Assembly: GCA_035291405.1 (NCBI GenBank)
Contig: DATDSD010000050.1
Coordinates: forward strand, 1-6,351
Length of the DNA stretch: 6,351 nucleotides
Source of the DNA: UBA12026 sp035291405
GTDB taxonomy: Bacteria; Patescibacteriota; Microgenomatia; UBA8517
Reading direction: 5' to 3'
Part shown: positions 1-5,244 of the stretch, in pieces
Position numbering within the stretch: the first letter of the stretch is position 1
How the letters are laid out: every line of letters starts with the position of its first letter
Notes under the pieces: model-generated
Told to the model about the DNA's origin: nothing
Database searches by the model: none
Seen by the model: the letters and a program-made list of their open reading frames with translations, nothing else
Translations under genes and position numbers: made by a program

Positions 1-2
1 TA

Positions 3-905
3 TTAGAAGGCGAGTAGTAAGCTTCCTAGAATTATCAAGATTCCAAATGCGGTTCCTAATATAGTTGGCCATGAAGTTCCCGCGTCAGGTAAATTTGGTT
101 CTTCAGCCAATGAAGTCGCTGTAGCAGTGGCTGTTGCAACAGGGCATAGACAATCGGTTTCAGACAAGCAAGAGGTGTTTCTACAACTTCCTGTAGTAGA
201 TCCACTTGGAATATTGCACATTAACCCATCAGGACAATCGGTATTTTCAGTACAATTGTTATTACACTCTGGGTTAGATGTAGCTGTCGCTGTTGCGGTT
301 GCAGTCGCGTTATCTGTTGCCGTTGCTGTAGCAGTCACGGTAGGTGTTGTGGTTGGGGTTTCTGTGGCCCCCGGACATCCACAGTCAGTTTCGTCTAGAC
401 ACTCTTCGTTTCTACATAGTCCACTTGCACCCCTTAAAGTACTAGTGGTGTGACAAGTTAGTGTAGAAATACAATTAATCGGAGGATTTATGCTTGGATT
501 ACACACTTGATTACAAACAACAGTTCTAGCTGTTGCTGTCGCTGTAGCTGTCGCTGTAGCTGTTGATGTTGGACAAACACAACTTGCAGACCACTTACAG
601 AGTGTTTTTCTACATACTTTGGGGTCTCCAGGTTCTTCACCCCAACAAGAATACCCCGTTGGACAGTTGGCGTTTGTTGTACAACTAGTATTACACCCTG
701 GGGCACTAGTTGATGTTGCTGTAGCAGTTGGACCTACTATTGTGAAAGTAAGTTGACATGCGGATGGGGCAGAACCAGCCTCAGACTCTGTTGGAGCAAC
801 ATTTCTTGTTTGATAAAGTCTAATTGCAGTAAAAATAGCAACTCCAGCCAAAACCAAAGTGGTTAAAATTATAGCTATTGTTACAACTTTGTTTTTATTT
901 TTCAT
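3..905 (-). CDS. Membrane-anchored surface protein with three eight-cysteine repeats on Thr-Ala stalks
   Basis: This 300-residue protein has no named family that I recognise. A Lys-rich N-terminus precedes a membrane segment at about residues 8-30, followed by a linker with one lone cysteine (C50). Three copies of an eight-cysteine module follow at 71-111, 131-177 and 214-254, separated by alternating Thr-Ala tracts (115-126, 191-209, 257-264). The C-terminus has LPDAG (272-276) and a hydrophobic segment (280-300). The likely layout is an outward-facing, disulfide-rich stalk protein tethered at one or both ends. LPDAG resembles a sortase signal, but no basic tail follows the last hydrophobic segment, so a plain C-terminal anchor is equally possible. 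The gene starts 6 nt after the stop of the 308-residue gene, with no clear Shine-Dalgarno sequence. The total of 25 cysteines is odd, leaving C50 available for an intermolecular bond if each module is internally paired. Function is unknown; adhesion or surface scaffolding is an inference. Confidence 0.8.
   Translation of the reverse strand: MKNKNKVVTIAIILTTLVLAGVAIFTAIRLYQTRNVAPTESEAGSAPSACQLTFTIVGPTATATSTSAPGCNTSCTTNANCPTGYSCWGEEPGDPKVCRKTLCKWSASCVCPTSTATATATATATARTVVCNQVCNPSINPPINCISTLTCHTTSTLRGASGLCRNEECLDETDCGCPGATETPTTTPTVTATATATDNATATATATATSNPECNNNCTENTDCPDGLMCNIPSGSTTGSCRNTSCLSETDCLCPVATATATATSLAEEPNLPDAGTSWPTILGTAFGILIILGSLLLAF
144..266 (-). repeat. Eight-cysteine module, copy 3
   Basis: This codes for residues 214-254 with spacing C-x3-C-x5-C-x5-C-x10-C-x4-C-x5-C-x-C. 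Sequence identity to copy 1 is modest outside the cysteines, so the duplication is old. The module is followed by a short Ala-Thr tract, then the acidic linker and LPDAG. Confidence 0.85.
279..335 (-). repeat. Thr-Ala stalk tract between modules 2 and 3
   Basis: This codes for residues 191-209, alternating Thr and Ala with one Asp-Asn interruption. The DNA is less regular than the 529-564 tract because third codon positions vary (GCA, GCG, GCT, GCC-type). Here the amino-acid pattern is kept while the DNA repeat has decayed, which suggests selection on the protein stalk. Confidence 0.7.
375..515 (-). repeat. Eight-cysteine module, copy 2 (diverged)
   Basis: This codes for residues 131-177. 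Spacing is C-x3-C-x9-C-x5-C-x12-C-x4-C-x5-C-x-C. Compared with the other copies there are four extra residues before cysteine 3 and two before cysteine 5. The C-terminal half (CRNxxC, ETDCxC) closely matches copy 3, so the half after the long loop is the conserved part of the fold. Confidence 0.8.
529..564 (-). repeat. Six tandem GCTGTN hexamers coding (Thr-Ala)n
   Basis: On the plus strand there are six head-to-tail copies of GCTGTN, in the order GCTGTT, GCTGTC, GCTGTA, GCTGTC, GCTGTA, GCTGTT. On the coding strand this reads as ACA-GCN, alternating Thr and Ala. Because the unit is 6 bp, gain or loss of a copy changes stalk length by two residues without a frameshift. The tract links modules 1 and 2. 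Confidence 0.85.
573..695 (-). repeat. Eight-cysteine module, copy 1
   Basis: This codes for residues 71-111 of the 300-residue protein. Cysteine spacing is C-x3-C-x5-C-x5-C-x10-C-x4-C-x5-C-x-C, the same as copy 3. A CRK follows the long loop where copies 2 and 3 have CRN. The module ends in CVCP, just before a Thr-Ala tract. Confidence 0.85.
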
Positions 906-911
906 ATTTAT

Positions 912-1838
912 TTAATACCAATTACCCCCATATTCTACTTGAGCATTTATTTTGGTTTCACCACTTGTGATATTAAAGTCATCATAAAAGATAGTCATCT
1001 TCGGACCACTGTTGCCTACAATGAAAACTTCCCTCTTTTTTGTAGTTTCTTTAGCTACACCATTTATAGTAAATTTAGCTTTACTAAATATGGCTATCTT
1101 GTATCGATCAATTATTCCCACATGTACAGCAGCTCCTGGTGCCAAAGTGCTTGGATTACTAACCCTCACCCAATCTGAACCATAAATATTGATTAGAGGT
1201 AGACAACCTCCACCTCCAGTTCCTGGTTCACAAGGCTCATCGTGATATATTGTAGAAAAACCAATATTGCCAGAATGGTCTATTTGCTCCGTGCCACAGT
1301 TAAACTGAAAAGAAGCACTTTCGACCCCAGTAGCGACCTCAATGTCGGAACATCCTTGTCCTGGTGATTTTACATTATTGCAACGGTAATGATTTACATA
1401 ATCTGTGGGGAAGTTTGATGCTGAACATCCATCTATTGTACAAGGAGCCTGCCAATTATTTGTTGCGGCCTTCTCACTTATATTTTGATTTTGTCCTGTT
1501 AAAAATACTCCTGCCCCAACTCCACCAACTAGTAAAAATAATCCTAAAATTGTAGCTATTACTTTTCCACCAGCAAATTTTTTCTTTGGTGCTGTGGTAC
1601 CAATAATTTGAGGAGTTGAAATATCATTACTTGGTGCGGCTGAACCAGTACTTGTTGATGTATCATCTGCAGGAGATGGGTTTTTGGTGTCTTGTGGTAG
1701 GGTATTTGTTGTAGATGTAGTTGTTACACTAGATGTAGTCATTGGTGGAAGAGTATCTTCAACACTAATGGAAGGAAAACTCACTTGTGGTGTTTGACCA
1801 TCATCACCTGTTTTTTGTTGATTATCGTTATTGGGCAT
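912..1838 (-). CDS. Single-pass surface protein: disordered N-terminus, signal anchor, Cys-rich and beta-rich exported domains
   Basis: This 308-residue protein begins with about 85 residues rich in Ser, Thr, Pro and Asp, predicted disordered and cytoplasmic because a KKK stop lies just before the membrane segment (about 93-113). The membrane segment ends in the motif G-V-x-L...Q...A shared with the next two genes upstream. The exported part has seven cysteines (133, 138, 153, 163, 181, 203, 212), a GTGGGGC stretch at 206-212 and a likely beta-sandwich to the end (214-308), including a KAKFTING segment and a terminal GGNWY. From memory, this C-terminal domain resembles an unnamed module found at the end of many Microgenomates surface proteins. 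The start is supported by an upstream GAAGG and a good promoter. A 74-bp gap separates it from the upstream gene, so it may head its own transcript together with the 300-residue gene. Function is unknown; no catalytic motif is visible. Confidence 0.77.
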   Translation of the reverse strand: MPNNDNQQKTGDDGQTPQVSFPSISVEDTLPPMTTSSVTTTSTTNTLPQDTKNPSPADDTSTSTGSAAPSNDISTPQIIGTTAPKKKFAGGKVIATILGLFLLVGGVGAGVFLTGQNQNISEKAATNNWQAPCTIDGCSASNFPTDYVNHYRCNNVKSPGQGCSDIEVATGVESASFQFNCGTEQIDHSGNIGFSTIYHDEPCEPGTGGGGCLPLINIYGSDWVRVSNPSTLAPGAAVHVGIIDRYKIAIFSKAKFTINGVAKETTKKREVFIVGNSGPKMTIFYDDFNITSGETKINAQVEYGGNWY

Positions 1839-1844
1839 ACTAGA

Positions 1845-1849
1845 CCTTC
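1845..1849 (-). promoter_or_regulatory. Shine-Dalgarno GAAGG of the 308-residue gene
   Basis: GAAGG ends 6 nt before the ATG at 1838 and supports this start. If transcription begins near 1848, it sits at the very 5' end of the mRNA. Confidence 0.5.
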
Positions 1850-1854
1850 ATTTA

Positions 1855-1883
1855 ACTTTATCTTTTCATAGATAAACTGTCAA
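1855..1883 (-). promoter_or_regulatory. Promoter upstream of the 308-residue gene
   Basis: A perfect -35 TTGACA (1878-1883) is followed by a 17-bp spacer and -10 TAAAGT (1855-1860; 4 of 6 to consensus). The predicted transcription start is near 1848, giving a leader of about 10 nt whose 5' end carries AAGG. It lies in the only sizeable gap of the surface-protein cluster. Confidence 0.6.
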
Positions 1884-1914
1884 GAAGAAGTGTAAAAAAT
1901 ATTAAACTTGGATT

Positions 1915-2508
1915 TTAAAAACCCGGTCTAAATCTACAGCAAACTAATGAACCTCCACAAAAACCGGGGACCCTTTCTGCAAAAGAGAAGGTTAATCCTT
2001 GAAATACTACGTCTTTGCACACTCCCGCTGGTACACAGGTGTACGAACATCCAACAGGTACATTGATTGATGTTGGTGTGCTGGTTGGAGTAACTCTTGG
2101 AGTAAATCCCGGTGTCCATGTTGGTCTATTGGAAGAAATGGCTGTTGGTCTAGCTGTTGCAATAACTCCTGGCCCTGTGGCAGTGGAAGTTGGTGTTGAT
2201 GTCTGGGGAGGAATCCATGGCGCATCACATGGTTTATTCCCCTCCTCGCACTTATTATTCCCTAAATCCCATCTGCATTTGTTCCCGCTAGTATAAGAGC
2301 ATGTAGCAAGACATGATTTCCTATCACTAGAATATTTACAACCCCCGACAGATGCATTTTCTCTAATGTCTTGGTTTTCTTTTACCAAAACCAGTCCTAC
2401 AATAAAACTAACAATTAAAATAATTAAACCAACAACTTTTAAAAATTTTGTTTTACTGATTTTTGTTTTAAAAAACTTTCTATTCGGCATATTCTTTATT
2501 CCAAACAT
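1915..2508 (-). CDS. Small Cys-rich membrane-anchored surface protein
   Basis: This 197-residue protein has a Lys-rich N-terminus and a signal anchor at about 23-43 that runs into VKENQDIRENA, the same anchor motif as its two neighbours. The exported part has two six-cysteine regions, C57-C94 (57, 66, 70, 78, 87, 94) and C154-C191 (154, 158, 164, 184, 190, 191). The second ends in G-G-x-x-V-C-C, a spacing seen in small disulfide-knotted domains. Between them lies a Pro/Thr/Ser-rich linker (about 100-150). No family name is recognised. The ATG at 2508 overlaps the end of the 430-residue gene by 29 bp. A second Met at 2490, with GGA 9 nt upstream, would cut the overlap to 11 bp and is a credible alternative start. 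The protein is probably an extracellular binding or structural protein; its role is inferred. Confidence 0.75.
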   Translation of the reverse strand: MFGIKNMPNRKFFKTKISKTKFLKVVGLIILIVSFIVGLVLVKENQDIRENASVGGCKYSSDRKSCLATCSYTSGNKCRWDLGNNKCEEGNKPCDAPWIPPQTSTPTSTATGPGVIATARPTAISSNRPTWTPGFTPRVTPTSTPTSINVPVGCSYTCVPAGVCKDVVFQGLTFSFAERVPGFCGGSLVCCRFRPGF

Positions 2509-3772
2509 AGATACTACTTAAAAGTATTCCAATACCCATGATAAATAATCCCAGAGTGCCTGTCAAGCTTCCTGTTTCAGGTGTTGGCGGTGCTGTTGCA
2601 ATACTTGTAGAAGTTGCTCTTGGTGTAGTTGAAGCTGATGGTGTTGATGATGCTACTGTAGTTGCTGATGGTGTTGCCACAAACGCTGGACCCTCTGATG
2701 CTGAGACTATAAATTTTCTGGTCAAGGTCCTAATAACTCCATTAGCATCACTCCATTTAAGAGTGACAGTATGTTCTCCCGGCTCTAAATTGTTAGGAGG
2801 GCTCCAACTCCATGCACCATTTTTATCTGTTGCTACTGTTACAGTTTGAAGTTCTGACTCAACAGATACTTCAATATTAGTTTTGGAGGGGCCTTTACCA
2901 AAAAACTCTGGATCGGTGGTTGTGATAATTTCCCCTTCATCAACAGATTCTAATGTAACTGAAGTTTGTGCAGGTTGACCTCCGCTTTTATCAATTTCAA
3001 AACGAGAAGAAGCCTCAACAGATTCTGGAACAGAGAGTTTACTTTCAGGTATGCTACCTTCATTTCCGTTTGTAATAGTTCTGAAGTCATAGGTTTTTCC
3101 CAGAAGAATTACTGGGGTGGTCTTAATTGCTGTTGGGTAAATCACAGCTTGAGATACTCCTTTAGGACCTGCATTTACACTTATTTCTATAGCAGTAGTT
3201 TCTGGAACAGATTCAATATAAGTAGATATTGGTATAACCCAACTTCCTTCAGGTGAGGTTATTGTTGATAAAGTTACACCATTTATCAAAAGATGAACAA
3301 TAGCGCTAGCGGCTGTGGTTCCGTCTTGAGCAAGAATTATGCCTGTTGCATAAAGTGAATTATTTGATGTAACAGCTTGTTTTGATGCATTAGTTTTCCA
3401 AGGAAGACTATTATTTTTAAAATCATTACCATTTGAGTTTATTACAAAAAAGACGTCTGATCCCTCATCAATACCCAAAATATTTACCATGTGCACGTTA
3501 CTTTGAGTACTACTTTCTTCAAGTGCAACCTTGCTTAGGTTGGCATTGGTTTTGTTCCATTTCACAAAGCCTTTACTTTCTACATCTGTTGTCCATGTGA
3601 CTGTTACTGAATTGTTAGTAATATTTCCTATTCTTACATCCTTGGGCGAACTTTCAACCTGTGCTCCTAATTTAAAAACTTGTCTTGAATTGATAAGATA
3701 TACTCCCGCAATTAAACTTGACACTAATATTAAGATACCTAAAATCGTTGGTAGTTTAGCTCTTTTTTTCAT
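2480..3772 (-). CDS. FN3-like / CarboxypepD-like / Ig-like surface protein with LPxTG-like C-terminus
   Basis: This 430-residue protein has no cysteines. In order: a basic N-terminus and signal anchor (9-28, with the shared G-V-x-L...Q...A motif). Next is an FN3-like domain (about 42-127; SVTVTWTTDVESKGFVKW is the typical B-C strand signature). A carboxypeptidase-regulatory-like beta domain follows (about 139-228), with ING, SPEGSW and ILLGKTYDF. Then comes a bacterial Ig-like domain (about 270-357) with NGAWSWSPP and PGEHTVTL. A Ser/Thr/Pro stalk (360-397), PETG (398-401), a hydrophobic segment (402-424) and a short polar tail containing one Lys complete it. The architecture predicts an extended surface protein anchored at the membrane or wall. 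The start overlaps the 67-residue gene as ATGA (4 bp) and has GAGGT 9 nt upstream, so translation is probably coupled. From memory, similar FN3 proteins sit near pilus genes in other Microgenomates. A pilus-associated or adhesive role is inferred. Confidence 0.82.
   Translation of the reverse strand: MKKRAKLPTILGILILVSSLIAGVYLINSRQVFKLGAQVESSPKDVRIGNITNNSVTVTWTTDVESKGFVKWNKTNANLSKVALEESSTQSNVHMVNILGIDEGSDVFFVINSNGNDFKNNSLPWKTNASKQAVTSNNSLYATGIILAQDGTTAASAIVHLLINGVTLSTITSPEGSWVIPISTYIESVPETTAIEISVNAGPKGVSQAVIYPTAIKTTPVILLGKTYDFRTITNGNEGSIPESKLSVPESVEASSRFEIDKSGGQPAQTSVTLESVDEGEIITTTDPEFFGKGPSKTNIEVSVESELQTVTVATDKNGAWSWSPPNNLEPGEHTVTLKWSDANGVIRTLTRKFIVSASEGPAFVATPSATTVASSTPSASTTPRATSTSIATAPPTPETGSLTGTLGLFIMGIGILLSSIYVWNKEYAE
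2538..2566 (-). promoter_or_regulatory. Promoter nested in the 3' end of the 430-residue gene
   Basis: TTGACA (2561-2566), a 17-bp spacer and TATCAT (2538-2543; 5 of 6 to consensus) give a near-ideal sigma70-type promoter. It lies inside codons for the C-terminal membrane segment of the upstream gene. The predicted start near 2531 leaves a leader of about 23 nt before the ATG at 2508, or 41 nt before that at 2490. Confidence 0.5.
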
Positions 3773-3972
3773 TGATTTTGACCTCTTTTCACGATTTCGT
3801 CCAAAGTATCCATATCCAAATTTGAATTAATTGGAGCAGTTATTTCATTTGGAACAACAACTGGTTCTTCCTTTGTAAAAACACGGTAGATAGTAAACGA
3901 CACCCAAAAAACTACAGTAATAGCGGTTAAAATTAGTAAAATAATTATGCTTGGTAATTTTTTATTTTTCAT
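3769..3972 (-). CDS. Small single-pass membrane protein between pilO and the FN3 protein
   Basis: This 67-residue protein has a KNKK start, one membrane segment (about 7-29) and a 38-residue exterior tail. The tail has VVVP, then API, then NLDMDTLDEIVKRGQ near the end, an amphipathic acidic-to-basic helix. It is locked into the cluster: one base separates it from the pilO stop, and its own stop overlaps the FN3 gene start (ATGA). I do not recognise a named family. Position after pilN-pilO is where pilP sits in Gram-negative pilus operons, but there is no lipobox and the size is far below PilP. A small accessory subunit that binds PilN/PilO is the best inference. Lack of a Shine-Dalgarno sequence suggests coupling to pilO. 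Confidence 0.65.
   Translation of the reverse strand: MKNKKLPSIIILLILTAITVVFWVSFTIYRVFTKEEPVVVPNEITAPINSNLDMDTLDEIVKRGQNQ
3782..3786 (-). promoter_or_regulatory. Shine-Dalgarno GAGGT of the 430-residue gene
   Basis: AAAAGAGGT lies in the end of the 67-residue gene, with GAGGT about 9 nt before the ATG at 3772. This is one of the clearest ribosome binding sites in the window. It contrasts with the absent sites at pilN, rpsT and murJ. Confidence 0.6.
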
Positions 3973-3973
3973 A

Positions 3974-4639
3974 TTAATTTTTTACAAAAGGCAATCTTCC
4001 AGAGATCATTAATACTAGAGTTTTGCCTTCATCTGTTTTACTAGAATTTATAGCTAATGAATCTATCTTAGCTGGTCTTAGGGCATTATCAATATCTGAC
4101 AACAACAAAACTAAATTTTGATACGATCCGATTAGTGATACCGTAAATGGAAGTTCGTCCGCGTCTGCTGGTAAGGCTTCTACATCTTTTGATTTTTTAC
4201 TTTTACTTTTAATTTCTTTGTCACTAATTATTACTACATCTGACATTGAAAGATTAAGTATTTGAAGAGAGTTTTTATTTGCTAATCTCTCAATTTCTGT
4301 AATTATGGTTTCAGGGCTGGCAGAACTGGGAACAGCCCCTTCGATTTTGGATAATCTCTCTGACTCGTTTTGAAGGACATCACTTACTTTTCGAAGGCTT
4401 ACTAACTTTTGATTTATCTTGCTAACAGTTTCCTCTTTTGCTTGTATCTCTTTATTTAGTTCAATAATTGTTAAGACCGTGGGTTTAATTGCAAATATTG
4501 AAAAGATTACTATTGTTGTCAATGATAGAATAAGTTCTAGATATATTTTGATGTTTGGTTTTGCATAATAAACACGCAAAATATTCAAGAAAAAATCTTT
4601 GTATCTTGCGTAATTGTCCTTCCAACTATTTGCCATCAT
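3974..4639 (-). CDS. pilO: PilO-like type IV pilus inner-membrane alignment protein
   Basis: This 221-residue protein has the PilO/GspM layout: a cytoplasmic N-terminus, one membrane segment (about 33-52), a coiled coil (about 54-100), and an alpha/beta domain from about 103 to the end. The C-terminal part includes the pattern LPFTVSLIGSYQNLVLLLSDIDNA, typical of PilO-type ferredoxin folds where a conserved G-x-Y is followed by a helix. In the known system PilO pairs with PilN and helps connect the motor platform to the pilus exit path. A Lys/Ser-rich insertion (about 141-151) sits between strands. It overlaps pilN by 14 bp. Two tandem ATGs occur at 4639 and 4636; AAGG sits only 3 nt before the first but 6 nt before the second, so the second may be the real start. 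The name rests on fold pattern and on the pilN neighbour. Confidence 0.77.
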   Translation of the reverse strand: MMANSWKDNYARYKDFFLNILRVYYAKPNIKIYLELILSLTTIVIFSIFAIKPTVLTIIELNKEIQAKEETVSKINQKLVSLRKVSDVLQNESERLSKIEGAVPSSASPETIITEIERLANKNSLQILNLSMSDVVIISDKEIKSKSKKSKDVEALPADADELPFTVSLIGSYQNLVLLLSDIDNALRPAKIDSLAINSSKTDEGKTLVLMISGRLPFVKN

Positions 4640-5177
4640 TCACCTTTCCATTAACTGTAAAAATTATTAGGTTTGGATCATCCTGCCCAGTTGATATTTG
4701 TGACAGTGTGATATCAGAATAATTATCGTTTGCTTCTAAATTAGCAATAAATTGGGCGATTGAACTTTCTGAAAAAGATGTGGCTTTTATGAGAAATGAT
4801 TCATGATTAACGACAATTGAGTTAAGAAAAATATCAGGAGGAAGTATTGAAGAAATGCGTTCAAATATTTTTGTCGATTTTGGCTCATTGTAAAGAGATT
4901 TTACAATGCTTAATTTTTTTTGAATGTTTCTAAATTCTAATTCTACGTCTTCATATGCCAAGACCTGTGCTTTCCCAATATCTAATTCTTCATTTAAATC
5001 AGAATTTCTAGCATCTAGCCAAAAGCGAGAAAGGAAAGCAGACATAACCAGCAATTCAGTAATTATAACCATTACTCTAAATGAAGAGAGAGCCCACTTG
5101 AGGATTCTTCCTAGAATACTAGTTTCAAATTCATCTTGAGGCAAAAGATTAATAAGCTTATTTTTAACTTTGGGCAT
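4626..5177 (-). CDS. pilN: PilN-like type IV pilus inner-membrane protein
   Basis: This 183-residue protein has the PilN signature INLLP at residues 9-13, in the cytoplasmic N-terminal tail. In studied systems that tail docks into a groove of the actin-like protein PilM. One membrane segment follows (about 30-51), then a coiled coil (about 56-95) and a PilN-type alpha/beta domain (about 102-180) with ISSILPPDIFLNSI and a final beta strand LIIFTVNGKV. PilN and PilO form a heterodimer at the pilus base. It is the first gene of the minus-strand cluster and overlaps pilO by 14 bp. No pilM, ATPase, PilC or prepilin gene is present in the window, although pilM commonly precedes pilN. The start has no Shine-Dalgarno sequence, but a -10-like element lies exactly 6 nt upstream, suggesting a leaderless mRNA. 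Confidence 0.85.
   Translation of the reverse strand: MPKVKNKLINLLPQDEFETSILGRILKWALSSFRVMVIITELLVMSAFLSRFWLDARNSDLNEELDIGKAQVLAYEDVELEFRNIQKKLSIVKSLYNEPKSTKIFERISSILPPDIFLNSIVVNHESFLIKATSFSESSIAQFIANLEANDNYSDITLSQISTGQDDPNLIIFTVNGKVNDGK
4643..4646 (-). promoter_or_regulatory. Shine-Dalgarno AAGG that favours the second pilO ATG
   Basis: GGAAAGGTGA precedes tandem ATGs. Spacing from AAGG is 3 nt to the ATG at 4639 and 6 nt to the ATG at 4636; the latter is closer to the usual range. The choice changes the protein by one residue only. Confidence 0.5.
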
Positions 5178-5183
5178 ATAACC

Positions 5184-5192
5184 AATATAGCA
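5184..5192 (-). promoter_or_regulatory. Extended -10 promoter giving a leaderless pilN mRNA
   Basis: TGC-TATATT reads as an extended -10 (TGn plus a hexamer matching 5 of 6). Its last base is at 5184, six bases before the ATG at 5177, which places transcription start at the A of the ATG. No convincing -35 is present, which is usual when an extended -10 is used. Confidence 0.5.
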
Positions 5193-5205
5193 TATGAAAA
5201 GAGAC

Positions 5206-5224
5206 TAAAGAAGAGAGTTCTTTA
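5206..5224 (-). terminator. Possible weak rpsT terminator
   Basis: TAAAGAA and TTCTTTA form a 7-bp stem with a 5-nt loop (CTCTC on the minus strand), followed on that strand by the moderately U-rich GTCTCTTTTC. A second small hairpin, CTTAAC/GTTAAG (5232-5249), overlaps the rpsT stop codon. Both stems are AT-rich, so termination efficiency is doubtful. Confidence 0.3.
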
Positions 5225-5244
5225 CAAGAGACTTAACCTTAATG

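Noticed and set aside
127..453. Plus-strand ORF of 108 codons rich in alternating Val-Ala
   Set aside because: It is the antisense image of the Thr-Ala stalks and Cys modules of the 300-residue gene. The Val-Ala pattern is forced by the hexamer repeat, and there is no promoter or Shine-Dalgarno sequence.
114..566. Repeats considered as CRISPR or minisatellite array
   Set aside because: The repeats are in coding frame, differ in spacing, and have no direct repeat-spacer structure; they encode protein stalks and Cys modules.
906..920. TGG-TATTAA six bases before the ATG at 905, resembling the leaderless pattern
   Set aside because: The hexamer matches only 4 of 6, overlaps the upstream stop codon, and has no -35; coupling across the 6-nt gap explains expression better.
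1839..1914. Possible terminator after the 197-residue gene (TTAAA/TTTAA stem followed by ATTTTTT)
   Set aside because: The stem is only 5 AT pairs; the T-run alone is weak evidence in such AT-rich DNA. It is not listed as a feature.
2015..2296. Plus-strand ORF of 93 codons opposite the 197-residue gene, and minus-strand alternative frames at 1934-2228
   Set aside because: These are low-complexity shadows of the Pro/Thr linker. They have no start signal, and the 197-residue frame has the anchor and ordered cysteines.
2538..3256. Plus-strand ORFs opposite the FN3 protein
   Set aside because: Their composition mirrors the Ser/Thr/Pro stalk and beta domains of the real gene; no membrane or domain signal of their own.
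3769..3972. Frameshifted 5' end of the FN3 gene
   Set aside because: The 67-residue frame has its own anchor and stop, and the FN3 gene has a complete signal anchor, a good Shine-Dalgarno sequence and an ATGA overlap, so both are intact genes.
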